This document shows positions 33,655 through 51,046 of a stretch of 64,000 nucleotides of DNA, in pieces. How positions within the stretch are numbered: the stretch's first letter is position 1; every line of letters begins with the position of its first letter. Below the pieces are notes generated by a model, which had not been told where the DNA came from, did not search any database, and saw only the letters and a program-made list of their open reading frames with translations. Origin of the DNA: Adineta steineri (lineage: Eukaryota; Rotifera; Eurotatoria; Adinetida; Adinetidae); contig CAJNOI010000035.1 of the NCBI GenBank assembly GCA_905250115.1, forward strand, positions 1-64,000. Reading direction: 5' to 3'. The translations under genes were made by a program, and so were the position numbers.

Positions 33655-35987
33655 ATCGTCTATACATATTTATTGTGAAAAAAATCTCTCTGCATCTCGA
33701 TCATATTTACCTGTCTTATTTCATACAGGCACTCACTATACTCGACGTCTGAAGGAATTGTATCGGACGTAACTGAAAAAAAGCACCTTCAACAAACAAC
33801 TCGAAATGGATTGATCCTCAAATTTTTTTATGATGACAACCACTTATACGCATAAACATTCTTGTGTTATACCTCAAAATAAAAAGATACATCAAGGAAA
33901 CAGATTGTCGCCATTTGTGTTTGTTAATAGATATTATTTAAAGAGCAGCTCGAATGAACTTTCGAAATGTATGTGCCAGGTGAAGAATGGGATTTGTTTT
34001 ATCTTCGAGATCTTATAATTTTGTACAAGGTATTACAGTAAGAGAGAAATAAGATATTTGCATGTGTCGAATTGGAATCCGAATTGAAATATGGATAGCG
34101 TTTGTGCTGCATGTGAATGAATCGTTGATTGTAATAGAATATATACATCAACAATTGCTAATCAATAATACGACATTTTAGCTAATATTGATAAAAACAT
34201 AAATAATATATTAAGACTTTGAAGAACAGCATATTACATAATAAATTGTAAAAAAATATTCTTTCATCAATAACAATTTTTTGATGGGAACATCTTGAAA
34301 TAATAATTTAAAAATATATCATTGCATATTATTTTAAATCACTAGCACTAACATTCTGATGCACTAAGATAGTGTTCTGAGCTAGAAAACGAATCGAACT
34401 GGGTTTTTATGAACCGAGTTAGGTTCGTTTTTGCTTTGCTTTGAGCTTATAGTTATCAATTAACTTTCCAAGATTTTTTTCACTTTTGTATAATCCAGAG
34501 TGCAATGATTATATCATTAATTCATGCAAAATATTGATTGAGAGATGTTTGATTATCTGATATTAACTTTTAAGTCTTTAGCAATATAACTAGTTACCAA
34601 GTTCGAACAATTTCATTGAGAGTTTTTATTGAAACAGTAAAATTGCGATTAAATAGATAATAAAAATAAAACGAAGTTTTTTCTTTTTGTCTAAATTTGC
34701 ATATCGATATTTATTCTTTGTTTACTAAATATATCATTGATCGACTTTCGTATAGTTTATAGGAAAATATTGTAAATAAATTGATATTACAATGTTCCAA
34801 ATCTTATAATTCAATGATTTTATGATGATTAATCTTTATTAGATGAAACGGAATCAAGCGTTTAAGTTTATCTTACGTTAGTTGTTCGAAGTATTTCAAT
34901 AAACTTCATCGAATGGATCACAATCAACCTCTTGGGCACAGGAAACACATATGTGTGTTTCGATTCTGGCTTAATCTGTATCTGTCGGAACTAAATCTTT
35001 AAGAAGACTTTTAATGGTAGAAATGGCAGTGTACACTAGATTTATTACTTTCAACACATTGTAGTATAACTATTTGTATTGTTTTCTTATTCACGTTCCT
35101 TCTTTCAACAGTTAAATGCGATGTTTCTATTACATTACTATCAACAAGAAAAAAACCTCGAAAACAATGCGTAGTCAGTATAAATACAATAAGCAGAGCA
35201 AGAAAGAGAGCTATTGTCAGATACGAATGTACTAAATGTAATGTCGAACTTTGTGTTTTTTGAGGATGGGTGTGGATGTAAGTTAATAAAACACTGACCT
35301 CCACACCCTCAAGATTTCATTCCTCTCTGTTTCAACTTTTCTTATATTTCTCATTTAACTGATAATGCTTTCTATTATAAAAAGATCGTCATATCTTCTA
35401 CACACTCGACTTTGTACCTATATTGACAATCTGTTTCTTTTCTGTCATATGGCCTATAATCCTTTGTTGGATTTTTTCTTCTATCTTTTCTTCGATTTAT
35501 CCTCGTGTGGGATATCCTAACTTAATTAACTGTTTTTTATCTTATTACCAAACATCTATTTCAGAAAGACAATCAAATTGAATGGAACAAATAATGATTC
35601 AATGGTTGCACATTGTTTTTCTTTCTATACCTTTCTTGGTCGAAATTTTGTCATGAATAGGAAAAAACAGATATATCAAATCATCACAAAAGCCACTTTA
35701 CATTACACAGTAATGATGACGAAATAAAAAAGAATGGCTTATGAAGATTATTCTCAAGAGGAAAAAACAAGAAGAGAAAAAATATCATATTTATATTTGT
35801 TCGTGTTTCTTTCCTTCGTATTTAGGTGTGGTTAATGGACATTTAACCAACGTTTTTTTCGATGATATATTTCAAAGGCATTGAAGAAAAGAGTATTACT
35901 GTTTCATTTCTTATATGTTAGATATTACTGGTATTTTAATCTATCATTAGTTAATCAGCAACGATAAATTCAACTAACCATTATAGA
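33655..35987. other. intergenic DNA with one telomere-unit hairpin
   Basis: A hairpin lies at 35260-35312 (TTGAGGATGGGTGTGGATG ... CTCCACACCCTCAAG). Short frames (33830-34018 and 35011-35304) show no family signature. Confidence 0.5.
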
Positions 35988-36122
35988 TCAGATAATTCAG
36001 AAACAGAAGGACAGACTCTACGAAAGTTAAATGATGATATTGATAGATTAGACCGCTTAGACTATTCTGGCGATAATGATATAAAGAATTTTGAGAATGA
36101 GAAGAAAGTGCTACATATATAA
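35988..36122 (+). pseudogene. orphan acidic exon-like frame
   Basis: After CATTATAG lies an open frame of 44 codons (SDNSETEGQTLRKLNDDIDR, then LDRLDYSGDNDIKN) ending in TAA. The composition is that of an acidic helical tail. No partner exon was found. It could be a gene remnant. Confidence 0.25.
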
Positions 36123-36571
36123 AAGATATACTAATATGGGTACCAGTACAACTAATTCGGAGCTTTCGAAATCATCTTTCTGTTCTATGTTCATCTAAAT
36201 GAGATTAAGTCAATTCTAATAACCATTCATGACTGTGAATCAATGAGAACTTACTAACAAACATACTCACATCCGCACCTTCAATCTACATTAAAACATT
36301 CATTCATTGATTATATATCACAAAACTTGTTTGGTTTGTTATTTGAAATTAGAAACAAATCGATTTCTAGTTTTACTTCAACTTTCTCAGATAGTATATC
36401 ACTTTTATCAGTGGAATTTTATCACAGTTAGTAATTGTTGTCATAAAAATGATTTTTTTCAATTTCTCCTACTACCGAGCAATACTTTTTTAGCGGTGAG
36501 TCATGAAGTTTATATTTATAAAAGTAGTTAAGTAAATAATTCATTTCTCTTATCAGCTTCTATTCAAAGAC

Positions 36572-38891
36572 ATGGCAATGACAAACAACAAAACATTATG
36601 TTTTACATGCAATAAAGAAAAAATAACATATGCTTGTGAAGGATGTTCAAAAAGATTTTGTTTAATACATTTAACAGAACATCAACAAATATTAAATGAA
36701 GAATTAAATCATATCATTAATGATTATGATGAATTCAAACAAAGAATAAATGAACAAAAACAAAATCCACAAAGTCATTCATTAATAAAACAAATTAATC
36801 AATGGGAAACAAATTCAATTGAAATAATTCAACAAAAAGCACAAGAATGTAGAAAAATTGTCATTAAATCTTCAAAAACATTTATTGATGATATTGAAAT
36901 GAAATTTAATAATTTAAGTGAACAAATAAAACAAATTCATAAAGAAAATGAATTTAATGAAATTAATTTAAACTATTTAAGAAATCAATTGATGAAAATT
37001 ACACAAGAATTAAGTAATCCATCAAATATGTCTATTCAACAAAATTCACAATCGTTTATTAATGATATTTCAGTTATTTTATTAAAAAGTAAGTTTTTAA
37101 GAAATAATTTCTACAAGAATAATTCCCATTTTCTAAGAATTTATGTTAAAAATTATACAAAATAAAGAAAAGTGATGACGAAGATGATAAAAAGATCGAG
37201 AATATTATTGATTTGTTTATTAATTAAATCAATGACAATAGTATTATAGATAAAAACAAAATTGAACTGCAACTTTGTTAATTATTTTAACAAAAATCAA
37301 ATAATTAATAAAAATACATCGTTAGAGTTTCATCACTTTAGATATTTTATATTAAAGTTTCTGATAAACTAGAAAAATTGAAATCTTTTTATTATTTAGA
37401 ATCAGAAAATAGTCCAATGGGTATGTATTGTGATACTGCTTTGTTCATCTAATTTCTTGCTTAAAAATTTTCATTATATTTGTATACTTGATTAAATTGA
37501 TTCATATTTACCAACGTTTTTAATAGTTTCTTTAGTTTGAACTAAAACTAATCTTAGAAACGTTTTCTCTTTTCTATAGATTTTATTATACTTGTTTAAA
37601 ATTTAATCTTCATGTTTATTTTTTCAGGTTGCGGAACAACAAGAGGAAACGATCCAGATGATAATGACTCCAGTAATAAATTATTTTTTCTCTATTGTTT
37701 ATTAGTTACTAATTTCATTCATTTAGACAAGAAATCAATACAAAAAACTGGTCAGTCACAACTTCAACAACCGTCTAGCTATGATAGAATAGATAGTGAT
37801 GAAGATTTTCACAATCAATGGTCAAAAGTAACAGGATAATTATGTTTTTTTCGACATAAATAATCATTGGATATCTCTAGAAATCAAAAAAATCAAACAT
37901 GATAAGTGATGATGATGATGACGATAATATTAATCGAGATGGATCTGGCCGTCATACACGTTCATCTGCTACTTTATCTAAACTTCGTATTAATTTTGAC
38001 GATTCCGATGATGAAAATGAAGATTCACGTCATTATTCCTATTCTAAACGAGATATAGCTGAATATCGTAATCATTATCCAAATGCACGATCAAATCCAA
38101 AAATACATGATAATTATGATTTTTATACAAATCAAATACGTTCTCATCCAGATGGTGATCTCATTGACAATATACATAAGAACTGGTTGGGTGATTATAG
38201 AAAGTTAGAATTTCATCATGGTTATATCCAATGGTTGTTTCCATTACAAGAATGTGATCTTAATATATCTTCTGAACAATTGCAAAAGCATGAAATCGAG
38301 TCAATTAGCAAAAATGAAAAGGCATTGGAAAGACTTTTAACATCTTATAAGCTCATGTAAAACTATCTATGAATTATATTCATAAAGGAAAATTTGTTTT
38401 TTTTTGTAGGCTTGATTTTTATGGTTTTGAATTAGTGGATGAAAATACAGGCGAAATACGCCGTTTATCTGATGATTCTTACAAATCATGTTTTCGTAAT
38501 CTCAACTCAGCATCACATAATTATTTACGTATTACTGTAAGTCTATTCATATTCATAAAATTCATTTAAATATATATGTTTTTTCTTCTACTTTTTGTAG
38601 CGTATATTAAAATGTTTGGGTGAATTTAAATATGAATATCTCAAATTTCCTTTTCTGGCAGCAATCTTACGAGAAAGTATTACAGAAAATACATTATCAA
38701 ATTGTCTTCGATCATGTAAAGATTATTGGATTGAAACATTACGTAGTCCTGAAGAACGACGTGCTATTCGACAGTATGCAAGAGAATTAGTCGAATATCG
38801 AAATAAAGGAATGACACCACCTAAATCACATAAGGCTCATCGTCCACGACCGACGTCAGCAGTAAGAAAGCAAATTGATGTGGAACATTAA
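36572..38891 (+). CDS. predicted B-box/coiled-coil-OGFR chimeric protein
   Basis: Exons 36572-37088, 37400-37420, 37628-37672, 37727-37827, 37881-38356, 38410-38536 and 38601-38891 sum to 1578 nt, or 525 codons plus stop. Exon 1 encodes a B-box zinc finger (Cys10, Cys13, Cys22, Cys25, Cys30, His33, His37) and a coiled coil (about 40-150), the start of a bdelloid family that usually continues into NHL repeats. Here its phase-1 donor meets the phase-1 acceptor of the OGFR-like gene. The later part has an Asp-rich stretch and the OGFR conserved region (DYRKLEFHHGYIQWLFPL, LDFYGFEL, LRITRILKCLGE). OGFR in vertebrates binds Met-enkephalin and restrains growth; that function is not assumed here. 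The fusion is inferred from phase only. If false, the B-box exon reads on to a stop at 37165 and the OGFR gene lacks a first exon. Confidence 0.7.
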
Positions 38892-39211
38892 TATTCATGT
38901 ATTTGTGATATTAAATTAGAATTATTTTTTGAATTATATTAGACTTTTTCTTTTATCAATAAAATATAAAACTTAACTAAGAAAATGAATTGTATATGTT
39001 GAAAAGAAATGAACAAAAAAAACGAAAGAAAAGAATTAATGAATATTCTAATCATCTACTCAAGCACACATTGAATGACAAGATAAAAAGAGATAGAGAA
39101 AACAAACGACTTTTAACAAACTGCAAACAGATCAGTTGATATGGATATGAATGGTTGTTTTGTTTTAAGAATTAAAAAAAAAGAATTATTTAAGATAATA
39201 ATTGTATGCAT

Positions 39212-40376
39212 TTAAAGTTCATGACCACCTAAATAATAAAATGAATTTTATGCAAGAATAAAAAAATATATATTTAACTTACTTTCAACAGAAACAGTAC
39301 ATGATTTTTCAACTTTACCCAATGCGTTACTTGCAACACATGTATATGTACCTTGATCATGTCGTTTCAAAGATTGAATTTGAAGCCATGATGTAAGAAC
39401 ATGAGCATTTGGTCCACCACGAACTAATGTTGATATACGATCATCATCAGCTATCATAATAATAATCAATATGCATACATATATTTATTAAATTTGATTA
39501 TATATATTTACTTGGATAGACAATTTGTTTGCCTGTTTGAGAAGTATAAACCCATTCGACAACAGGTAATGGAACACCAGCAGCTTCACATGTTAAAAAT
39601 ACATTAGTTTCTGTTTTGTTCGAAACGCTAACAGGTGGTAATGTTATTTCAGGTGCTGAAAAATAATTGAAATAATTAAAAGAAAATAAGTTATTGAGTA
39701 ATTATATATACCTGAATCACATGGTTTACGTTTGAAAACTTTAATAATTGGTTTTTGTTCAGCTTTAGCAAGTTTGCTCGATTCCATTAAATGACAGTAA
39801 TTACGATAAGTTTTACCATCCGAACTTTATATATATTATAGATTTTATCGTAAAACTTTATTATTTCAACTTACCCACACATTTCTACTTGATCATTACA
39901 TTCACATCTAGCTTCTCGTGGTGCTCCACGACTATCCGTTCGAATTCTAAATACAAAAAATGAAAATTTTTGAAAACTATATTTTCATAATGCTTACTTG
40001 CATTGAAGATTTTCACCACATGCTTCATATTGTTTACTCGATGGGATATCTGGATGATTACATAGTTCACTCTACATATGAAATGAATATGAACAAATGT
40101 CTTTTTTTTTCTATAGAGATAATTTACTAACTTCGCGTTGTGCACAAACTTGACAACAACCACATCTGTCGAGTGTTAATCCAGCAAGACATTCTTTATC
40201 CAAGGTCTACAAATAATATAGAATTTTTATTCATTGAAAAAGAATAGAAAGAAATATTTTCGAATTACCAACGGACATTTACTTTGATCACATGGTTCAC
40301 ATGGCTTTGTTTGTGCAAAACCTGTTGAACAGAGGACAGTTAAAGCAAATAATGTAAAAAGACGAAGAGTGGCCAT
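39212..40376 (-). CDS. IGFBP7-like secreted protein (IGFBP, Kazal, Ig)
   Basis: Eight exons (40376-40269, 40206-40132, 40071-39998, 39946-39875, 39824-39712, 39655-39512, 39450-39283, 39228-39212) give 256 residues in frame. Domains in order: signal peptide (about 1-21, ending STGFAQ); a cysteine-rich IGFBP module with PCEPCDQSKCP and GLTLDRCGCCQVCAQ; a Kazal-type module with CECNDQVEMCGSDGKTYRNY and a later Cys; then one Ig domain (VFLTCEAAGVPLPVVEW, DQGTYTCVASNALG). This order is that of IGFBP7 and its relatives (IGFBPL1, KAZALD1). Such proteins are extracellular and bind growth factors or matrix. The last exon encodes only five residues. The start is the first ATG before the signal peptide. 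Confidence 0.9.
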
Positions 40377-42857
40377 CGTATTATATTAATGTAAACGGGG
40401 GTAGATATGTTGTTTGTTCTTTCTTCGTTCTTTCTCACTATCGTTGCTTCAAATATTATTATGTCCGTTTGCGGTTATACAGACAGGCGACGAACGCTTG
40501 GTTAGACAACGACGACGATATATTGACAAGTCCCTAACTAACACATACAGAGAGAGAGAGAGGAACAGGGAGAGAAGAAAAAGTCAGTACAAACAGCGAC
40601 CGTACAGTAAGATATACAAAGAAAAAGAAAAAAAGTAAGAAGAGGCAGATGGCTGTATTACTATACATTTTCCAGATCTATTCCATCCTAGCATATCTCT
40701 GTTTACTTATCGGTTTAACCAACGAAAATAGTGTCCTTCATCGCTACTTTCTTTTTCCTATAGAAAAATTCTCGCGATATACAATTAATCTCTTTATCTA
40801 TACGTAGTCTATGGTACTGTCTTATACTATTGCATAAACTTTGTACTTATTTCTCTTACTGCTGATATATATGTATATTTGTTCGCATACAGATTGTATA
40901 ATAGACAAGCAAAAGATTACATATATATGTATATATCATACAACATGTACATGCAGTAACAAAGAATATAAATAGAAAAGAAAATCTCAACATTACTCTT
41001 CAACAATTCAAACAAAAAGGAATGCTAATATTGTTGTTATTTTATTTTAAGAAAAAAAGAAAATTAAAGATTATAATTCAAAGTTAATAAAAGATGTAAA
41101 CTTTCATGTCAAAGAGACACGAGTAGTAGCAATTCGACTTAGTCGATATTAATATAGAACAAATTTTAATTAGAAAAACACGATTCAGACTGTTCTTGTC
41201 AGATAATTATTTTTAAAGGACATTCCTACTTCTATTTTCTATTACTTTTTAATTTATATGCCAACAAGAGAGTTTTCAAAAGTCTATTCACTTTAAAAAA
41301 AACACAACAATATAATGTTTGTAAGTCAACATACAAATTTTTTCTAAGATGAAATATTAAACGTAGGAGGAATCGTAGTCAACATTTAAATAAAAGACGT
41401 TAAAAGCTTTCCTGTTATATATTTTTTTTATATAAATACGCCCATTAAGTGCTATTAAAGTGTTCAGATAATAGAACGAGTTATTTCATGCATCACAATG
41501 TCCAATAGTTAGTAAGAATTCTATGCCTCATAAAATCAGTCTTTTATTTCTAATTCGTTGCATAAACGTTTAAGGACATTGTAAGTGTATATGCGCGATT
41601 TAATTTACCATTAGAAATAACTAGAGAACTAAGAAACACGCATTTTGAAGGAATATAAAAGTATAGAGAGTTTGAGATTATTTATCTCATAATTTTCTTA
41701 AATAAATCTTGGAAAATATTATCTTTCAGGTAAAGCTTCTAGCTTAGCTTCAAAAATCCATATTAGACTTTTAATCGGATGTTTTATTTTCTTACGCAAT
41801 TATATTCATATGCCAGGAGTACAGAGTAGGAAGATATTAAAATTTCTCTTTTTCTAAATATACACGTTCATTGCTAAGCTTAAAGAAACTGCTAATGACG
41901 CACTATACTTACACTCCTTCATGCGATATAATCCATCGCGTAACATATTGAGCATATTCTGAAAACCATCGTCATTTGTAGTTAATTCTTTATACCAGTA
42001 TAAATAATATTACATTATAGATTATATATCATATAATTGTTTGTTTTTATACAATATCCTTGTGTTAAATTAACTAGTCCATTTCTGTTTAATCAAATTT
42101 TACAACATATCGGTAAGTTTGATTTATTTTTCATGACAAAAAAATAAAATTTGAAATTTTCCTATAGTTAATCATAATATCGAATATTTAATATTCCAGC
42201 ATATCGAAGCATAGACTTAATTAGAATATTTATTCTCTATAGGGACTTACAAAAAAAAATGTACAATATTTAATAAGAACACTTCTCAACGGAATTCATT
42301 AGTATATCCTATGACTATATTTGAATCTACTAAGTATTAAAGTCTTCTATTAATCAATATAATATAATTGAGAAGAATTAGATTTATCCTGTACGAATAC
42401 ATTAATTTATACTGATATATCAAAAGTCTAAATTAGCTTTGATTTATTCAACCCTACTACTTATTTTTATTTTGCGGTATAGAATTGAACATTTAGAATT
42501 CGGAATAAATCGAAAAGATGGGGTTTGAGTTGATTGAATACCTTATGGAACTAGAGAGAAAAATTCCAATGGGAAATCATGAAATTATAGAGAAAAAAAA
42601 TCATGTGTCAAATTACGACAAACAGTTCAATAGAGAAGAGAAGTATTTATGTGAGAATAAAGTGAAAATAAATATCATTCTATATTAATCATATCCTAGT
42701 AATATAATCATTCATTTCTAAACAAATTCTCAATATAAAGTAAAATAAGAAAAAGAGAGAGAATATTTTACAAGGTAACTTTTTTTTAATAATTCTATTA
42801 TATGTATGTAATTATATTTTTATATTAAAAAGCAAAAGTTTTATTTTTCTTATTAAG
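40377..42857. other. intergenic DNA
   Basis: About 2.5 kb of AT-rich DNA between the divergent IGFBP7-like gene and the neuropeptide-like genes. The plus frame at 40414-40638 is in the promoter side of the IGFBP7-like gene and has Arg/Lys runs from AGAGAG repeats. No gene or repeat is recognised. Confidence 0.5.
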
Positions 42858-43190
42858 ATGTCATCGTCATTTTATTTTTCATTCGGTCTTCTTCTTTCAT
42901 TCTTTTTATTTATCTCAAGTTCAGCATTATATCGTCCGGTATCATCTGCTGTTTCTTATCAAAAAAGGAATAATTTATATTATGATACATATGACAGCAA
43001 CGAAGACAATGATATACAATTAATGATCTATCCAAAATATTTAAGTTATCCTCGTATTCAACGATCATCAGCGTTTAATCCTCGTACAATTCGTAATTCA
43101 TGGTTTCGTGCATCAACTTATCAACATATGAAACCAAGTGGAGCATCAGAAGAAAAATCTTCAGGAGATAAGCTTATGCGATGGGGATAA
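42858..43190 (+). CDS. neuropeptide-like precursor ending in MRW-amide
   Basis: A single exon encodes 110 residues with a strong signal peptide (about 1-23, FGLLLSFFLFISSSA). A KR cleavage site is at 36-37. The protein ends LMRWG (106-110) immediately before the stop; a C-terminal Gly is the standard amide donor. The segment before it, EEKSSGDK at 98-105, recalls luqin-type peptides of echinoderms (EEK ... MRW-amide), but there is no dibasic site directly in front and no trailing Cys pair as in luqin precursors, so the assignment is tentative. If only the KR site is used, the mature peptide would be about 72 residues. The next gene, 300 bp downstream on the same strand, is also a small secreted precursor. 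Confidence 0.7.
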   Translation: MSSSFYFSFGLLLSFFLFISSSALYRPVSSAVSYQKRNNLYYDTYDSNEDNDIQLMIYPKYLSYPRIQRSSAFNPRTIRNSWFRASTYQHMKPSGASEEKSSGDKLMRWG

Positions 43191-43489
43191 ATATAATTAA
43201 CAATAAAAAAATGGAAATATTCACTTTTTTTTCTGCTTTTTAATAAATCTAAGTGACATACTGATTGTGTGTATGTCAAATAGCAGACAAATCATGTGAT
43301 AAAAAAATCTGAAACAAAAAAGAATAAAATTGTACATGTCATCTCAATCAAAACTTGATTATTTTAGGAGATAAACACCTACACATAAGAAATTTTCTAT
43401 ATATATATACATACAGACAGACAGAGAGATAGAAAATCAATTCATTTTATGCAAATAGCAGTACTATAGAAACAATTAATTTGAAAAAT

Positions 43490-43856
43490 ATGTATTTATC
43501 GAGTATTTTAATGTTACTCTTGGGAATGTTTATGATACTTAGTACATTTGCTATGCCCTTTCCATATGTATATCAAACGGATGATGAACAAGCAAATAAT
43601 CATATGAATTATTTTAAGAAACAAATTGATATGAAACGATCAACAAATTCTAATCCATGGTTAAATAGACGTAATTCTCCTTTATGCGATTATCGTTTAC
43701 AATTTCGACCAGTCCCATTAACATCAACTCTTTGTGGTTTTGGTTAGTTAGCTTTTCTTTCCTCTATTAAAATAAATAAGTATTCATTTCATTTATTTAG
43801 GAAACATTTATAAAGAAGAATATGTAAATCAAGTAAATCCATTTAAATATGGTTAA
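43490..43856 (+). CDS. neuropeptide-like precursor with disulfide loop and FKY-amide end
   Basis: Exons 43490-43742 and 43801-43856 give 102 residues. A signal peptide (about 1-21, ILMLLLGMFMILSTFA) is followed by a short acidic propeptide and dibasic sites KK43-44, KR49-50 and RR60-61. After RR61 comes a 41-residue peptide with two cysteines, Cys66 and Cys82 (SPLCDYRLQF, STLCGFG), ending NPFKYG at the stop, so an amidated C-terminus is likely. The start is the ATG at 43490; the frame extends upstream only by codons lacking ATG. I do not recognise a named family. Confidence 0.7.
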
Positions 43857-45027
43857 AACTATTTTTCTTGATGTTACGCATTGTATGATGAAATAATTCG
43901 ATGCTTTTTCTTTTTTTGAATATTTATTTACAAATAAAAAACAAACAAAATGTCAAAGAATTGACTGAGCGAAATAAATAATTAGCTATTTATATTTTAT
44001 TCATAAAGAAAAGTGTGTAGGAGTAAATTTATACTTGAATAAACAAGAATATTCTATTTGATTAATGAAATAACACATATTCAAATTCCAATAAATTAAT
44101 TTTTAATGTGTACGTAATATAACAAATGTTCAACTTTATATAATCATATTTAGTAAGATCCGTTATAATATAACTAAGCAGTTTGTTCATTGTTGCAGAT
44201 AGAATTTGAATGAGTACTACATAATGCTTCATTGCTTACTTGAGGGTGGGTGTGGGTGTTATATATGAACTAATAGGAACATTTATTGACTAAATAGTCA
44301 TTCTTTAAGGTTAAAGGATTTATTAAAGCAATATCATATGTTCATGATAGATAATACGTGATAAAAATATAACATTTGAAGATGACACGAGAAAGAAGAA
44401 GAACAATATAATATTCTTCTGAACATTTATTCCAGATTTTTCTTGTTCTTACTATACTATGACATCAATCTCATGTTGAGAATGAAGATAAAACAAAGAA
44501 GAATTTCTGGTATATATATATATGAATTTTCGAATATTTATTAACATCTCGATTAATCGAATGTTTAATTTTTTTAATATGGATCTATTAAAAAAAAAGG
44601 AAACGAAAAAGAATTAAAATCTATTAAACATCAACAAATTTAAATTAATAAAAGCTGAAAGCAAAAAAAATTTTGTTTATCTATGATTAAATATTTCTAA
44701 ATTAATCTTTCATATCTATAGATTTTGCCGGATTTTTCTATGTGCAAATGTTTTCTTAACACACATGAAAGAGAAGGAAAAAAACATGTAGCAACTAAAT
44801 AAACGTAAATAAGGAAAAAAAGAAAAAGTATACAAGTTATTTTGTTGTTTTTTCATAAACATATACATACACAGATACATGTATATAAGTACTGACAAAC
44901 AAAAAACAAAATGTAAATACAACATTGTTTGAAATAAAAAATGAAAAAAAAGAAAAAACAAAACAAAAACAATGCATTTTAATTGGTCAGATCATTTCAA
45001 AATGTTTCTTTCTTTTTTTTCTTCGGT
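43857..45027. other. intergenic DNA
   Basis: It holds a single telomere-like tract (TTGAGGGTGGGTGTGGGTG) at about 44240-44258 without an inverted partner. The minus-strand frame at 44716-44961 is Phe-rich low-complexity read-through. I see no gene. Confidence 0.5.

Positions 45028-51046
<6,019 letters not shown>

Noticed and set aside
37612-37839. Separate 75-residue protein upstream of the OGFR-like gene
   Set aside because: Its apparent stop lies in a 53-bp GT-AG intron (37828-37880); splicing joins it in frame to the OGFR part, and the other copy has the same structure.
39212-39228. C-terminal GHEL of the IGFBP7-like protein as an ER-retention signal
   Set aside because: It does not match the KDEL/HDEL consensus and comes from a five-residue exon, so I give it no weight.
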